Shown here: positions 44,074-58,500 of the stretch, piece by piece | Numbering within the stretch: the first letter of the stretch is position 1 | How the letters are laid out: each line of letters opens with the position of its first letter | Assembly: GCA_905147135.1 (NCBI GenBank) | Contig: LR990044.1 | Span: 13,210,122-13,274,121, forward strand | Reading direction: 5' to 3' | Source: Blastobasis lacticolella | Taxonomy: Eukaryota; Arthropoda; Insecta; Lepidoptera; Blastobasidae | Length of the DNA: 64,000 bases | The notes under the pieces: generated by a model | What the model was told of the DNA's origin: nothing | What the model saw: the letters and a program-made list of their open reading frames with translations, nothing else | Database searches by the model: none | Program-made: the position numbers and the translations under genes

Positions 44074-45961
44074 CTAACTCAATAAATCAGGTATATCACC
44101 AGTCCACCAGAACACTAAACTGTTATCTGTACAGCTTGAATACTTCATGTCTCCTTTATTTATGTTATTTACATCAGTTTCCATATTTATATCAGATTCT
44201 AAGTCATCTTGTTCTGCTTTGGTTTTAACATCATATTCACATTTATCTTCAGCATCTATTGTCTTAATTGGGTCTGTGAAGTGGTATTGCCCAGATCCAG
44301 TAGCCATTATAGGTCGTAAAGGATGTATTGATACACTGTTGCAGCAATCATTGTGTAGAGGAAACTGTAAATTAGAATTACAATATTTAATATGATTATA
44401 TAAACTACAAATCCAACTGAACTTAACTGGATATTCAAATAAACAGTATTATATTACTTATTTACAAGTATTAGAAATACTTTTGTTTATAATTGTAAAC
44501 TACATACCTTAATAATACTCTTCTCATCTTCTGCAGTAGTGTACCAGTAAATCTGCTTCATATCCCACACCCTCAAAATACCGTCACTGCCACCTGATAC
44601 TAAATAGTTTCCACAAGGAGATATATCAAAGTAAACCCTCTGATTTGTGTCGACAACCCTTGTCAATATGTTCAGAGGTCTCTTATGATACCTTATGTCC
44701 CACACAAGCAGCCTGTTGTCTTTTCGTGCTCCTGACACTAAATACAGGCCATTGGCAGCAAACTTCATGTGAGTCACTCCACCTTAAAAAGAAATCAAAT
44801 AAAGTAAATGAGAAAATTTGCTGAAACAAATTTTAATGGCAATTATGACTTATTTATTTGTATGGCAAATATATAACACAAGACTTGCAAATCACAAGGC
44901 AATTATGATCAAAAAGAAAAATGTTCCTACCTCCATGACCATGCATTTTTCCCGTGCTTTTGTAGGTACCCATCTCATTCATTTTGTATAAACTTATACT
45001 AGTATTCCATGATCCTACAGCTAGATGATTGCCATCTGTGGCCAGGCAGGATGCAGGTGAACTTATTTTGTGCTCTGCATATTCTCTACCAGGTCTGAAA
45101 TACAGAAAGTGCAGTCCTTTAGCAAATAATGAACATAGAACAATATAAAATAAATTTACTCTTTCATTAATTTTACCTGTTAACATCAAATGTTCTTAAA
45201 CATTTTTTATAGCCACCTATAATCTTAGAGCCTTCAGAAGAGAATGTGACAGATAGAGCTGGTTCCATCTCATCCACTGAATCAAATCCTCTATAAGAGC
45301 TCCTGAGAGAACCATTAAAACCATCCCACATCTGTATTGGTGCATTCTGCATAGTAGTTATCCAACTGAAACAGATATTGATATGGATATGCACACTCAT
45401 TTAAGTAATACTAGTAACCTTAAGATAATACTAGAATAATCTTATAGTTAATAATAAATTTAGTAACAAAATTTACCAGCAACTTTCAGGATTTTGACTG
45501 TTCATTGTAGGGTACCAGCAGAAATCATAGACGAGGCCAGCCTCTTTTACATGTACCACAGAGTCCAGGAGATTTCGCGGCCGGGTCTTGGTCACCTCTC
45601 CAGAATACAAGTCTACAGGAAGTTCTTGTATGTGGACTCCATCGTTATTCACCACAGTGAGACAACAAGTACCATCAGGAGACCACTTACAACCTCGTAA
45701 ATAAGGCTGCACATCAGGAACTCTCTTCGTAGACGACGACCAAGACGCATTACAGAGTTCTAACAACGTATTATTACAAAACAAGGTGGGATACTCAAAA
45801 GAGCATTGATTTTCTGTAGAAATATTTTCTTTGCACATATCTACATTTTCACTTTCGAATAAGCTTTGTTCTTCTGTACAAATGGATTCTTTATTCGTAT
45901 CTGCATTGCCATTTTCGTTTTGTTTATCTAAATCACTTGTATCCATTGATGCTTCTTCCAT
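44074..45961 (-). CDS. WRAP53: telomerase Cajal body protein 1 homologue (WRAP53/TCAB1), complete
   Basis: WD40 beta-propeller protein that binds CAB-box RNAs, brings scaRNAs to Cajal bodies and, in vertebrates, telomerase RNA to telomeres. Exons on the - strand: 45961-45477, 45365-45177, 45094-44931, 44782-44508, 44364-44074. All introns are GT-AG, phases agree, and the CDS is 1404 nt (467 aa). An acidic, low-complexity N-terminus (about 1-75) precedes the propeller, which starts near GCKWSPDG (90-97). Family landmarks in order are YDFCWYP, NAPIQMWDGF, LAVGSWNTSISLY, SGARKDNRLLVWDIR and TNQRVYFDISPCGNYLVSGG. An acidic insertion (about 390-450) precedes the final strand, SLVFWWTGD. The ATG is the first in frame. 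It is divergent from the lipase gene, with 599 bp between start codons. Confidence 0.93.
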
Positions 45962-46560
45962 AATTTATATTTCAATTCAAAATAAAATTATCTAGGTACA
46001 CGTTTTAGTCACAATGTCATGCAAGCAAAACAATAACATCAAACATTGACCAATAAGCAATAACAAAATACCACAACCTATATAAAAGGCGACAATAAAG
46101 TTCCTACTCAAGCTTCTATTCGGTCGGCATCGGACTAAACTACAGACAACCTGACCTTGTACGGTCTGAGTGTTGAAGTCGCGTTATCGCCTTGCCTTTT
46201 TTCCACTATCGGCTTGCTAAACCGTCAGTGGGCATTTCCGGTATTGCCAGTATTACACGCGTAAAAATCTACTACAGAATTTCAAAAATAAATCAGCTGT
46301 CAAATGTCATTCTGTGTCATTTCCTATCCTATTCAGTTTCTGTCCATTGATTTGATTTGTGCGGATCAATTTGCATTGAAAAAGCTGTTTTGAAATGTAA
46401 TTAAACGATGTGTATAGCATGTGAATTAATCAGATAGGTTTCCCTTTACAATGATATCAAAATTTGTCGGTGCAGGAATTTGTAATTATTTTGTTACTAT
46501 TTATACGGTGAATAGATGAAAGACGATGAGGTTTAGATATTGTTGTTTCGATGTTCGCAG
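45962..46560. promoter_or_regulatory. head-to-head intergenic promoter region
   Basis: This short spacer separates the start codons of WRAP53 (-) and the lipase (+), so it should hold both promoters. A good TATA box, TATATAAAAG, lies at 46079-46088 on +. About 115 bp further on is a T6 run (46197-46202). The sequence just before the lipase ATG, TTGTTGTTTCGATGTTCGCAG, resembles a splice acceptor, so a non-coding first exon is possible. Confidence 0.6.
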
Positions 46561-49500
46561 ATGAGACTTAAGTTTTTCGTACGGGGGCTGCAACACGGTA
46601 AGAAGAAGCTTGATAAAATGATGTCGTATATGGAGACTCCTGCGAAGGCGTCGCTGTGCTGTGAGGATGGGCACGAGAGCGCGCCGCCGACTTATGCCAT
46701 GTACGAGGCGCTAAAGGACTCCTGCCAGAACAACGCCACTTACTTCCAACCCGACGACAGTGAAAACGGTCAACGGCTCTACCAAGGCTTCATGACTCTC
46801 ATGGACCACATTGACACTGTGTGGCCTCTGGTCGACCATGTGCGAAAGGTAGGAATTGAATATTATGTAAACAAAAATATAAAGCTATGTTATGGTTGAC
46901 TAACTTTCCATCTGATAAGAATCTTTATATTAATTTTTATTCTATCTTAGTATATCAATAAGGTACTTATAATTTTTTCTAGTTCCTTTGTAGGTACTTA
47001 CAATAATTAGTAAAGTATAATCTACAATTTCTATAAATAATTAACAAAACATGTGTGCAAGTGCCTAACAGTAAGTACTAATTAATTCATAAAATGTAAC
47101 TAACTGGCATTCACAACATTTTAAAAAGGTCAATATAGTGAGATCATAAATGAAAATACATACTAAAAATAAACTACTTAATCAAACTCCTGTTAACCAC
47201 ATGCTGATTAGAGTACTACTAACTACACTTATATTGATATCAGTAGTCTTTGTCCTCTGTGCTAATAATTTTATCTGTTTCAATTCTATAGAATTTGAAC
47301 TAAGTGACCTCAACAATTAACAATTGTGTACAATGAGTAGTTTTATCTAGTTATCCATATTGTTTATTTAGTAAAAGTTTTTAATGTAATATTAATATTG
47401 GAATGCAGCTTTACCTATAGGCATTGATTTTTTTAGGTATATTCATTTTGTATGTTGCTGTTCACTGCACACAAAATTGTTATATGAGAAAATTTATTTT
47501 AATAAAACAGTCATTGGGTTAATTTAATTGTTAGAACTTCATATTTCTAATGAAGAACAGTATACAATAACTACACCAGTATTTAGCAACCTTTATTTAC
47601 ACCACAATTTAGTAACTTAACAAACTACATTGTCATTCATAGAGCAATTATCTAACAAGTGTTCAAAATGAGTAAGATGATGTAGGTTATCTCATTTACT
47701 TAATGGGACATCTGTGTAAAATTGTATAAGTGTTAACAATGTACAAGTGTCATGGATTTGAAGACTTGAGGATAATAATAATTAAATGTAAACAAATGAG
47801 CAGACAGCCACCTGATGATAAGCACTAACTGATGATCTGATCATAACATTCTTTGTCTTATCATGCACACTCAGTAATTATCATATCTGTTTTCAACAGG
47901 TTGCATTTCGGAGAGTGTAAAAAGTTGTGAACCAGAACAAACTCCACTGCCTCCTTTCCATTTTAGGGAACACAACATGGGCGGATATTCCAACCTTATG
48001 CTGTGGATCTTCCAGCTATCTGCACAAAGATCAACAAATCATTTTAGTTCATCTTTTGTATTTAGTAGACTTTTTCTAGAGTAACACACTATGCCTAATG
48101 CTGCATTGTCACTTACCACCTGCTGTGATAGCAATCAAATATCTGCTAGTTCATATAAATAAAAAACTACTGAACTTGTTTCACTGAAACTACCTTGTCA
48201 TACCAGATATACAGGCAGGATAACAAACACATGTATGATACACTATCCCTTTACAGTGTAGCCAGAGACATCCACTGAAGCATACATCCACACTTGGCCC
48301 ATTTATCAGACATTCAACCATGAGCAAGGGTCTATCGCACATTTTCACTCATCATACACACCCAAAGACCCCTTCTTTCTTTGTAGTTTTGTACTACGGA
48401 AGTACCTTTGGACCACGTCATATGCAAAAACCTATCCAAATATGAAAAGTATGAGCAAACCCTAATTTGGTTAACAGGTGGCGCCACAGTACGATTTCGA
48501 CACCAAATCTCCCGGAAACGGGTACCGCAGCTTCGTATCTGTCGTGGACTCTTGCATTCTCCACGGGCTGAAGTTAAGCAGGCAGGTCTGCACCGGAAGG
48601 GATGCCCTCCTCTTCCGCAAAGGACACTTTGTCAAGTAAGATATTAACATAACCATTTCAATCAATAATTTCATGGCAAAAATTATTACTAATTTATCCA
48701 TTATCACTTTTGGTATTTTAGTAATTACCAAAACTTACATGTAAACAAAATATGAATACAGTTGAAAGACATTTTTAGCTAATTTTAATGGACAATGTAA
48801 ATTTTTTCGTGTCATTGTCATTTGACCTTTTACATTTTAATCAATACGCAAAATACTAGTTTTTGATTAATCCTTTGGAAATATTTGGACAAACTTATTT
48901 TCCTCGTGTTAATGAACATTGATTGAGTTGACAATTTATTCTACTCTTGATGATGTCATGATGATAAAAGCAACGTAATAACGTTAATTTTAGACAAAAT
49001 TTTTCCTTTAGTCTGCATTTGACTGTTTCTACTTTTACCTACACTGCTGCACAACTTCTATTAATGATCTTACTAGTGGACCCGGGGCGACTTCGTTCGT
49101 GTACACCTATTTTACACCTATCTACCCTTTTTTCTTGCTTATAAACCTTCCTATTGAATCACTCTATGTATTGTTGAAACCCGCATTAATATCCGTTGCG
49201 TAGTTAAAAAACTCTAAGCGTATATATATACAAACATAGATACATAGGGACAGGCGGCGGGAAGCGACTTTGTTTTATACTATGTATAGATTTCAGTCTG
49301 AAACAGATCAAGTATGAAACAGTTTTATATTTGATCTCATTACATTCTTATGAATAGAGTATTATTTGATCTGACGCAATAAATATTTAGTTTTATCTAA
49401 AATGTTTTGAAGATTGTTCATTGTTGATATACCAAACACAGTTATTAATCCATTTTACTGCATTTCTCTCATCAGAGAAGTGGAGTCATGCGGTCAACTG

Positions 49501-52500
49501 CTAGCTTCTCTGGGCACCTGTCTGCATCACCTGCACACGCTGTTGTCCTGGGCACCGCCCGGGGAGCTGTTCCCCACGGATCCCCACTCCCCAGAGGAGC
49601 TATTCGCACAAGCCGACACTATCAACCAGTACTGCTTTTATGGAAGGTGTCTCGGGTTCCAGGTTAGTGAGGAAGTTGTCAGCTTTTTGTGTGGATCCTT
49701 GATCGGTTTCCAGTTTTAAATTGGTGAGACATGGTTTTCTATGCTGTATACTTTCATGGTTTTCTATATCATAATGCTAGTGTTACTGTGGGATGATGTA
49801 GCTCATACCTATATTTTTGAAATTGTCTAGACATCAAGATTTTTAAGAAATTTAATTAAGATTTCTTACAAACAAATTCAAACCGAACAGACTAGCCTCT
49901 AATTTTTTTCTATCTCTTTGCGTCGATACAAATAAAACGAAACGACAAGCGTCACAATAGTTCTTCTAATTTATCGTTCGCTTCACCTAGTTTGTCATTG
50001 AGTCACTCCAAGTGCGGAAATCACATTATTTTCCTTAACTGTGACTACAGCTTGATCTTAGCACCTTTAATAATGAGTCAGTTTTCGTCACCCTCAAAAC
50101 CGGGCCGTGTTATGTTAAAGTAATTCATTTTTGTTACGATCTACGTAAATTAATCTAAATTATGGCGCAAAGACCAGCAGTAGAGTGGTACTTGTAATTT
50201 AGAACGACACATATGGCTTCAATCAGCCTCAGGTCTCCTCATTTATGATCACTCAATCCATCATATTACAAGTTAAAGTTAATTAAAGGTAACTTACGTA
50301 AAAGAACCTCGTACAAGTACAACCATTCCCACCACTGCAACTGCTTTTTCACTAGGATCTGCGCAATAATCATCTATATTGGAGCGGATGGCACGTGTCA
50401 CGTTTAATTTAATTTTTTTATCCCGTTACCGAGCGCGGGCCTGATGGGAGCAAGTCTCGGAATCCAATAATCTACAGTCAAATAACGTAGCATGGCTTCG
50501 GTTACATGCTGTTGTCATCTACCGCGATCTAACAACACCACACCATCCACAGTTCCTGCCCTCAATGCGCGGCATCCTGAAGGGCATATCGATATGCATG
50601 GCCGGCTTCTCCGAGGCCTACTACAGCCACGGGAACCTCATCAGCTCAGTGTGGACTGGCGGCCAGTACCTGATAGACCCGGAGATGCGAGCGCGAAGGA
50701 TCGTGAACATATCGCAGTCGGCCAGCGTCGAGTTCTGCAAGGCGTTCTGGTTTCTTGCCGAAAGTGGTTAGTAGTAGCTTAGATGAATGGAATACCTAGT
50801 TGAAAGGTCTTGATTGATTTTGATGCTTTCGAATCCGAGAGAAATACTGCTAAGGCCAGTTAGTCCGTGGTATTGTGGACTAAGTCGCTTTGACATTTAT
50901 CATAGTCACCAGCAGCTGCTGGTAATAGAGAATGTATTCTTTGTTCAGCGCAAATTATCGCAGCGCTTTAATTATTTGACATTGCAGTAATAATATTATT
51001 TAACTTGACATCTTAAATCTACCTAACATGTAAAATATGGACTACTATGTCTGAAATAAATGAATTTTATTTTTTATTTAAGCATCTTCCATGAATAATT
51101 TAGTGGGAGCAATGGGCAGGGAGCCCTTCGACATTATAGCACCTACCGTGTTTGCTTGCTTTCTTCTCACTCCTACCATACCATTTTAGTTAGAAGACTT
51201 CTTATTTAATAAAAAAGAAAATATTATGTGTACGATTGTAAAATACTGACTAATAATGTGACTGAATAATGTGTGTGGCGCGGCGCTACTGAGGCGTAAG
51301 GTCTGCTGTCAAAATATAGCCCTATGGATCCACCAGTTTACAACTATTTGTCCAATCGCACGGCAGTATTTTGACAGCAGACCTTTCAAACGCCTCAGTA
51401 GCGCCATCTGTAAAGCTCGGACCAGTGTGTTCCTGCGGCGCGATGTAGATACTGCCATATCTTTTATCTTAGTATTGAGAGAAGAAAACAAACAACAAAC
51501 GCTCTCTCACGGCGCGAGCTATGTCGCAGGCACACTCCTGCTAGCCGTGATGATGGTTGACATTGCGAAAACCCTCACTGAAACGTTTTTGTCTGTCCAG
51601 AAATAATGAAGCGCGTACCAAGTCTGGTATCGTCGACGGTTGCCGTCAACAAGTTGATATCACTACCGCCCGAGCCGATCACAGTGACGACAACCAGTGG
51701 GAAGGAGGTGACGACGCCGGCGCCTACCGTGCATATCGGATTGCAGCCGCTCAACGTTAGACTCATCAGTGTCAACAAGAGGGCTGGTATGGTGAGTCAC
51801 TGATATGGACAGGTTATTGTATTTATTGGGCCAGATAGTAAGTTTATTTAAAGAGAATCAGACTGCCCAATGGGGGCTTTGGTGACACCGGAGTATAGTC
51901 AAGGTCTTGTCAAGGTAAGGCCGACTGCAATCAAGTTTGAGCGTTTGACTCTGACTAATACGGCGACGTATTTTGACAGCAGCTAGATTTCATGCTCCAG
52001 TAGCGCCTAGTGGAATTTTGTTTCGCGTTAGCTCCCGTCGTTCACTAAGACTTTGATAAAATGTTTTTAGTACCCATTTTGAACGACACTATCACATGGT
52101 ATTTCTATCTAACAAAAACATGCTAAATTCAAGTTTTGTCGCTAGAAAAACCCACAACACACAGTCTTGATGTGCAAGATAATGCTCTCTCCAATTGACT
52201 CTTTCCTATCTAAATTGATACTTTTTTACGGTTAGAAATGTTAGTGCTTCGGTGCGCGCGGCCTGTAGCATTTGAATAGAATAGAATAGAAAAATATTTA
52301 TTCACACAGAGAAAAACACCACACCACCATTTGCTACTCTTACTACGTGGCTAATCAGATACTCTTGACTGTCCGTTTCCACAGACATCCGAGGCGGGAT
52401 TAGCGCCACCCGCCGACGGGATAGTCTTCCATTGCCACGGCGGCGGGTTCGTGGCCCAGAGCTCCAAATCGCATGAGATGTACCTTCGGGAATGGGCAGC

Positions 52501-55500
52501 AAGGCTGGGCGTGCCCATACTGTCGGTGGATTACAGCCTGGCACCGCAAGCGCCTTTCCCCAGGGCTCTAGACGAGGTCTATTACGCGTACTGCTGGATG
52601 CTGTCGCATTTGAAGGAGCTGGGCACCACTGGTGAGTTTCGCGGGGTATTTAGCTGGATTTTATGCTCGGTCTTGTTTGCCATTTTTAATGAGTTTTCTG
52701 CGAACTAAGCGAGATTTTGGTAGAGGAGGATGGAGGATTATTGTCATCATCATCATTAATATGTACTGATTTTTTTGTTTTGGCGGAATAATCTTAAAAC
52801 AATAACAGTAAGTATAGGTTTAAAGACACTCATGGTTATTCACTACACTTCCATCGCACATGTTATCGGGTTTATTACCATGCTTAGTATTATTTTTACC
52901 TCGATATTTCGACGCAGTTTCATGCGTCATGTCCTTAGGAGTGACTTCACACTTCACCAGTCTACTCGTGACCATGGCGCATGCAACTGCGTCGAAATAT
53001 ATACTAACCGTGATAATCATTTTTTACCATACTGAGTGTCCGTCATAAAACAAATTATTTTGTATTCGTTTTCTAGTAAAAAGTATTTTTTATTTTAATT
53101 TCGAGCGCCTCAGCCAGAGTTAGTATCCCATCGCGCTCTTACATTAACAAACTCCCTCGCTTCCAGGCAAGCGGATAGTGTTCGCCGGCGACTCTGCTGG
53201 CGCCAACCTGGTAACAGGATGCACACTGAAAGTGCTCTCCTCTGGCTTGCGAGCCCCCGACGGTCTGTTCCTGGCGTACGCACCGCTGGTGGTGTCGTTC
53301 GTGCCGTCGCCCGCGCGACTGCTGTGCCTGATGGACCCCTTGCTGCCTTTTGGGTTCATGATGCGGTGTCTCAAGGGTGAGTCGTGATCTTTGATTCGAT
53401 AGACTAAAATGATACTAGTGTTAAGCCGTTCGCTGCAGCCGGCTAAACAGTTTTGTTGGAATTGGCGTTACGCGAGCGCACGACTCGTTTCGTCGTTCCA
53501 AACGAAATTGGCGTTACGCGTGCGCACGGACTCGTTTGGCCGGTCCATAAAAACATAATCGGACTCGATCGGCTATGGCCCGCGCACTCGCGTATGGTAT
53601 ATTTCGACGGCGACGCAACTCTGTGCACGACTCATCTGTCGGCGTTTGTTAGCACTGCGCCTGGCTCTTTAATATTTGGATTGGCAACAAAAGTATTAAA
53701 ACGTCGGCAAGATCTAACTCGCCGGTGGCGCTAAGATGAGCAAAAATATTAGCAGCAAGTTACACCACACACATTTATAAGTAGATATGTTCGCCACTGC
53801 TACATATTCATTTTAATCGAGCTATAACCCTGAAAAATTAACATACCAAAAATTTTTTGTAATCTACTGTAGAAACTGTTTCTCCGGAGACAGGTTTTGC
53901 CTAAAAGGAGACTCCAGCAACTATCGATTTAAATACTCTTTGTTAATGAACCAATGATTTATTTATTAGTATAGCATGTACCAATGACTCTTTCCTGAGT
54001 TATGTTCATTAGTTCTGAGTTGAATTCTAACCGATGCTCTTACGTTGAGGGAAAACATCGCGATGAAACCTGCATATTCAGGCAACTGAATTTGTAACCA
54101 TGATCCAATCTGGTCAGGTTCCCCTGGTAGCAGGGTCACGGAGGTCAGATGGTGGTCGCTCCACTGTTATTACCTGATCGCCAAATCCTGGATCATGGTT
54201 AAGGCGGACTCCGGGCCCTCGTGTTCGAAAGCTCCACCGGGACATTAACGCTAAGATGATTTTGTTTTATTGTTTATTCCAAGTTTCGAATGTTCACATA
54301 CATGTTGTCCCCCAGCCTACGCGAGTCCCGGGTCGGGTGCTGGCAGCCGCGGCAAGCCCGCGGCCGGCGCGGGCGCGGGCGCGGCCTCCGCGGCCACCAC
54401 GCCGCTCGACTCCAACGGCTTCCTCAAAGTCAGCCCGTCACAAGGTATCATTTGACTTCATTATTATTTGATATTATAATACCAATTTAATTCTTGACGA
54501 TTTCGAATCATGATAATTTGATACTATTGAATTAATTGTTTTCTAACATTGACATCAACTATTAGTACTTATTTCTATTCATGAAACTATTTTAAACGAC
54601 GATGTATGTTTATTACTACGAATATGAATATGAATATCGTAGCCACACGCGACAGTTGCTGTAGTTTTAGGTTTTCTTGAGTATACTAAACATGTTGTGT
54701 CTTTTATTCTGTTATATTTCTCTGTATATCATTATTGTGTACAATAAACAGTTAAATAAGTAAATAAATAAAATACCTGACGACCTGACCGGTTCAGTTG
54801 GTCAACATGCCGGTCTGCCACGCAGAGGTCCCGGGTTCAATTCCCGGCCGGGCAGAAATTTATATTTTGAATTTTAATTTCTGTTACGGATCTGGGTGTT
54901 ATTTGTATAATTAGTATGTATTTAAAAGTCCATAGTCTCTGCCTACCCCACCTGTGGGACACAGGCGTGAGCTTTATGTATGTATGTATTTAAAAGTATA
55001 TAGGTATGTAGTTTATCAGTTGTCTAGCACCCATAACACAAGCTTTGCTTACTTTGGGGCTCTGTGTAAGTGGTTGAAGCATTATTTATTTATTTATTAT
55101 ATGTATAATATGTTGGGTGCAGTTATGTAACACTCTGTATAATATGTTGGGTGCAGTCCGGCTCTGGCTAACGTTGTCGGGCGCTGCCCGGCTCGTTTTG
55201 GGTCGTTTGCCCATATTTTACAAAAATTAATTACAGATACCAAAATAAGCAGAACTACAGACTCTCAATTGACAATGACTCATTAAAAATATCCAACTTG
55301 GTGTCGTATTTGAAAACACGTAAACACTGTCGTTCGCGTAGTGCGCGCATCGAGCTCTATTATGGGTCAGTCTGAAAACCAGCGCTGTGTTTGGCTGCTG
55401 CCATTCATAGCATTAAGCTGAGGCTGGTCCAATTTGGTCCGAGGACGCATCGCCCTGCTTTCCTAATATGTATTTATTATGTTAGTTTTAAGTATTTGAA

Positions 55501-58500
55501 TGTGTTATTGGACCAAATAAAGTTACGTCTATGTCTATATGTCTATGTCTATGTTATGAATTGAAGATGGCACGGCCTTTCCGTTTTGGAAACGATCTAT
55601 TGCAATTAACATTGACATAGTATTAGCAATCGTGATTGATCGTCTCGGAACTAAGCCGTTGGCGATAACGGGAAGGTTATCAATATGTACTACAAAGGCG
55701 ACACGTTGTTAAAATAAATTAATACCAGACACGATGTCGCCACTCAAACTGTCGATGACAAACAGTATCCAACGATTATGCAATTTTGCACACATTTACA
55801 ACGACGCCGATGTACATTCTAACGCTCTGATAGGTAACTGGTTTGATTGAGCAAGTGATATGTTCTCTTTTTGTGCGATATCGCTGCGACAGCGCGCGGC
55901 CGCAGATGTGCAATTTGACAGTTTTGTACCTAACAACTGTTTTACCCTTAGATTTAAGTACTACAGATATAACTACGGGTAAAACAGGGTCTGTGTATAA
56001 TACCGCCAAACTACATATTCGTCGGGTAGCCTTACATTAATTTCTTCCGACTGCATCTTCATGCCGTAGTCGATATTACCATTCTCATTCTATTAGATTT
56101 GTGACTGCATGTATCCTCATCTATTCTTTAATGTATTGTGCGATGAGTTGTATACATTAAATTTAAGGTTTGCTGGTAGAAAACACAATTGATGATTTAA
56201 GCTCGCCTTTGTACATCTCTTTTACCATACTGTATCACAATGTAATGTTTATGTCCAATAAATAATAAATAAATAATATTTAATCATCGGTGTACCACCC
56301 CCAGAGGGCATAAGCTCCGGGCCGTCGTCCTTCGAGGAGGTGTCGCCATCGGACGCGGCGGAACTACAGGCTCTCCAGTCGCGATCGTCGCCCGCGCGCC
56401 GACGCTCCTCAGACACCTCCGCCAGCGCCGCTTCGCTGCGAACCGAGCATACGCCCACCGGTAAGTGGATACATCACACACGCGTGGACACGTCACCAGA
56501 TGTTCGGGCAAGTCTGGGATGCAAGGACATGACATAGACGCATGGACACCGACGCGCCAGTGTTGCACCGATGCGTGCAGAAGCACAGCGGGGCTAATCA
56601 AGATGCCATCGATTCTATTCAAATCAAATCAAATCAAATCAAAATTTCTTTATTGATTAGGACAATAAATATCTCTTTCAATCGTCAAAAAGGAGGGGGA
56701 TAGGAAAGTAGGAAGGAAACACACAGTGAAACGCTGACCGCCCTATGATCGTAGATAAACGTATCCCTCGCCAACCGAATCGTGCTCGACAATGCCAGGC
56801 AGAGCCGGAACGCTATATTATATTATATAGGTATGTCTAGTATAATTAAGGAAAAAAAAATTGCGATGGTCGATCGAATTTTATTGGCGACGTTCGGCCA
56901 GCTTCGCAGCGTAAACAGTACTATCGCTCTCACGATCCTTAATGTCATTTAGGGATAGCTTATGTGACTTTTCTATTGCTTAATTGCAAATCTCATATAT
57001 TTTCCTTTTTTCTCTACTGTCGATCGTGAAATAAATATGCATCTTGGCTAGACCTGCAGACACGCCCCAGACACACCATACAAGCACAGGCATGTCGCAA
57101 GTAAAGTTGTGAAGAGTCGCATGTACACACCTGCACACTCACTACACGCGCTAACAGTGAGTGTCCTAGTCTATAAACTGACACAGACACACAAAGCTAC
57201 AAATGTATGTAGAAGACGAAGAAGAACTCACACTACACGCGCAGACATAAACAACATGGAGTATGTATGGATATCCAAATACGTAGTCATATACACACCA
57301 CCCACACATGTTTATAGTCATAGACAATATACACAGACACTTCATTCAATTAAAGAGCAACGGGGACGGCAAAAAGCAATTAGCCTCCTGTGACATCCTA
57401 AAATCAGAAGCAAACAAGTGACTCTAATAGCATCTAGCATATTGTGACGTCGTTCCAGAGGGTGGGATCATGCTATTAGAGATCGACGGTGCCGCTGCCG
57501 GTCTGCCACGCAGCGGTCCCGGATTCGATTCCCGGCCGAGCAGAAATTTAAATTATGAATTTTAATTCCTGTTACGGGTCTGGGTGTAGTATGTATAATA
57601 AGTATGTATTATTTACTAAGCAGTTCATCAGTTATTTAACACCCATTCCACAAGCTTTGCTTACCTTGGGGCTAGATGGCGCTGTGTGAAATTTACCTAA
57701 CCATGTATTCGTATATGCCACCATAGGCGCCACCCCGCCCGAGGATCGTTCGCAGCAAGCCGTGTCGGAGTTCCTCGAGCGATACGTGTTGGACAGCGAC
57801 ACGGACTCGGAAGGCCGGCGGGTGCCCGTCATCAGGCCGCAGCCCCCCGTCGGGCCTGCCTCAGGCGTAAGGTCGCAAAGGTGAGATGACCTTGAGTAAA
57901 TAATTGTAACCTTGTCACCACGTAATAACTACGTAAGACGGTGTGGGCTAAGCGTCGGTGACCTTGCGAAGTGGGGAGTTGAAATGCAAGATGATACAGT
58001 CGATAGATCGGTGTAAAAGTCTTGAAGGCAAGCCTAGAGCCAGACGACATCCTACAACTCAGATGATGATTATTTTAGTAGTGTGATAGTGACGTGCCAG
58101 AAGAAAGAAAGTGCCACTTGCCTGTTTACTACCGATCGACACATAAACATTATTGTTGTGATTCATGGCAACCTACGAATGTGCCATTGTGATTATTCTT
58201 CTTCTGATATTATTATTTATAACATAACTGACTCCTACGCGACCCTACGCTAATGTAACAGAGCCATTACTGGCCCAATGCTCGGAAGTAAACCTTACGA
58301 GCCGGCGCTCAGTGACGAGACGGCACAGCAAGGGGTTTTTGGGGACTAATAAGAATATAACATTAAAATTCAAAGTCCATCGACTTGATGAGATTGGTCA
58401 CCTTTTCTGCATGATATTATGCGTGTGCATACTATTTAATTATCGACGGATTTGAATATTAAGCCATCTGCCGCCATATGTAATTTGGTAGTGCTAAATG

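Noticed and set aside
54256..54490. Three overlapping + strand frames around lipase exon 8
   Set aside because: Only the phase that joins exons 7 and 9 (54316-54444) belongs to the gene; the others are GC-rich shadows.
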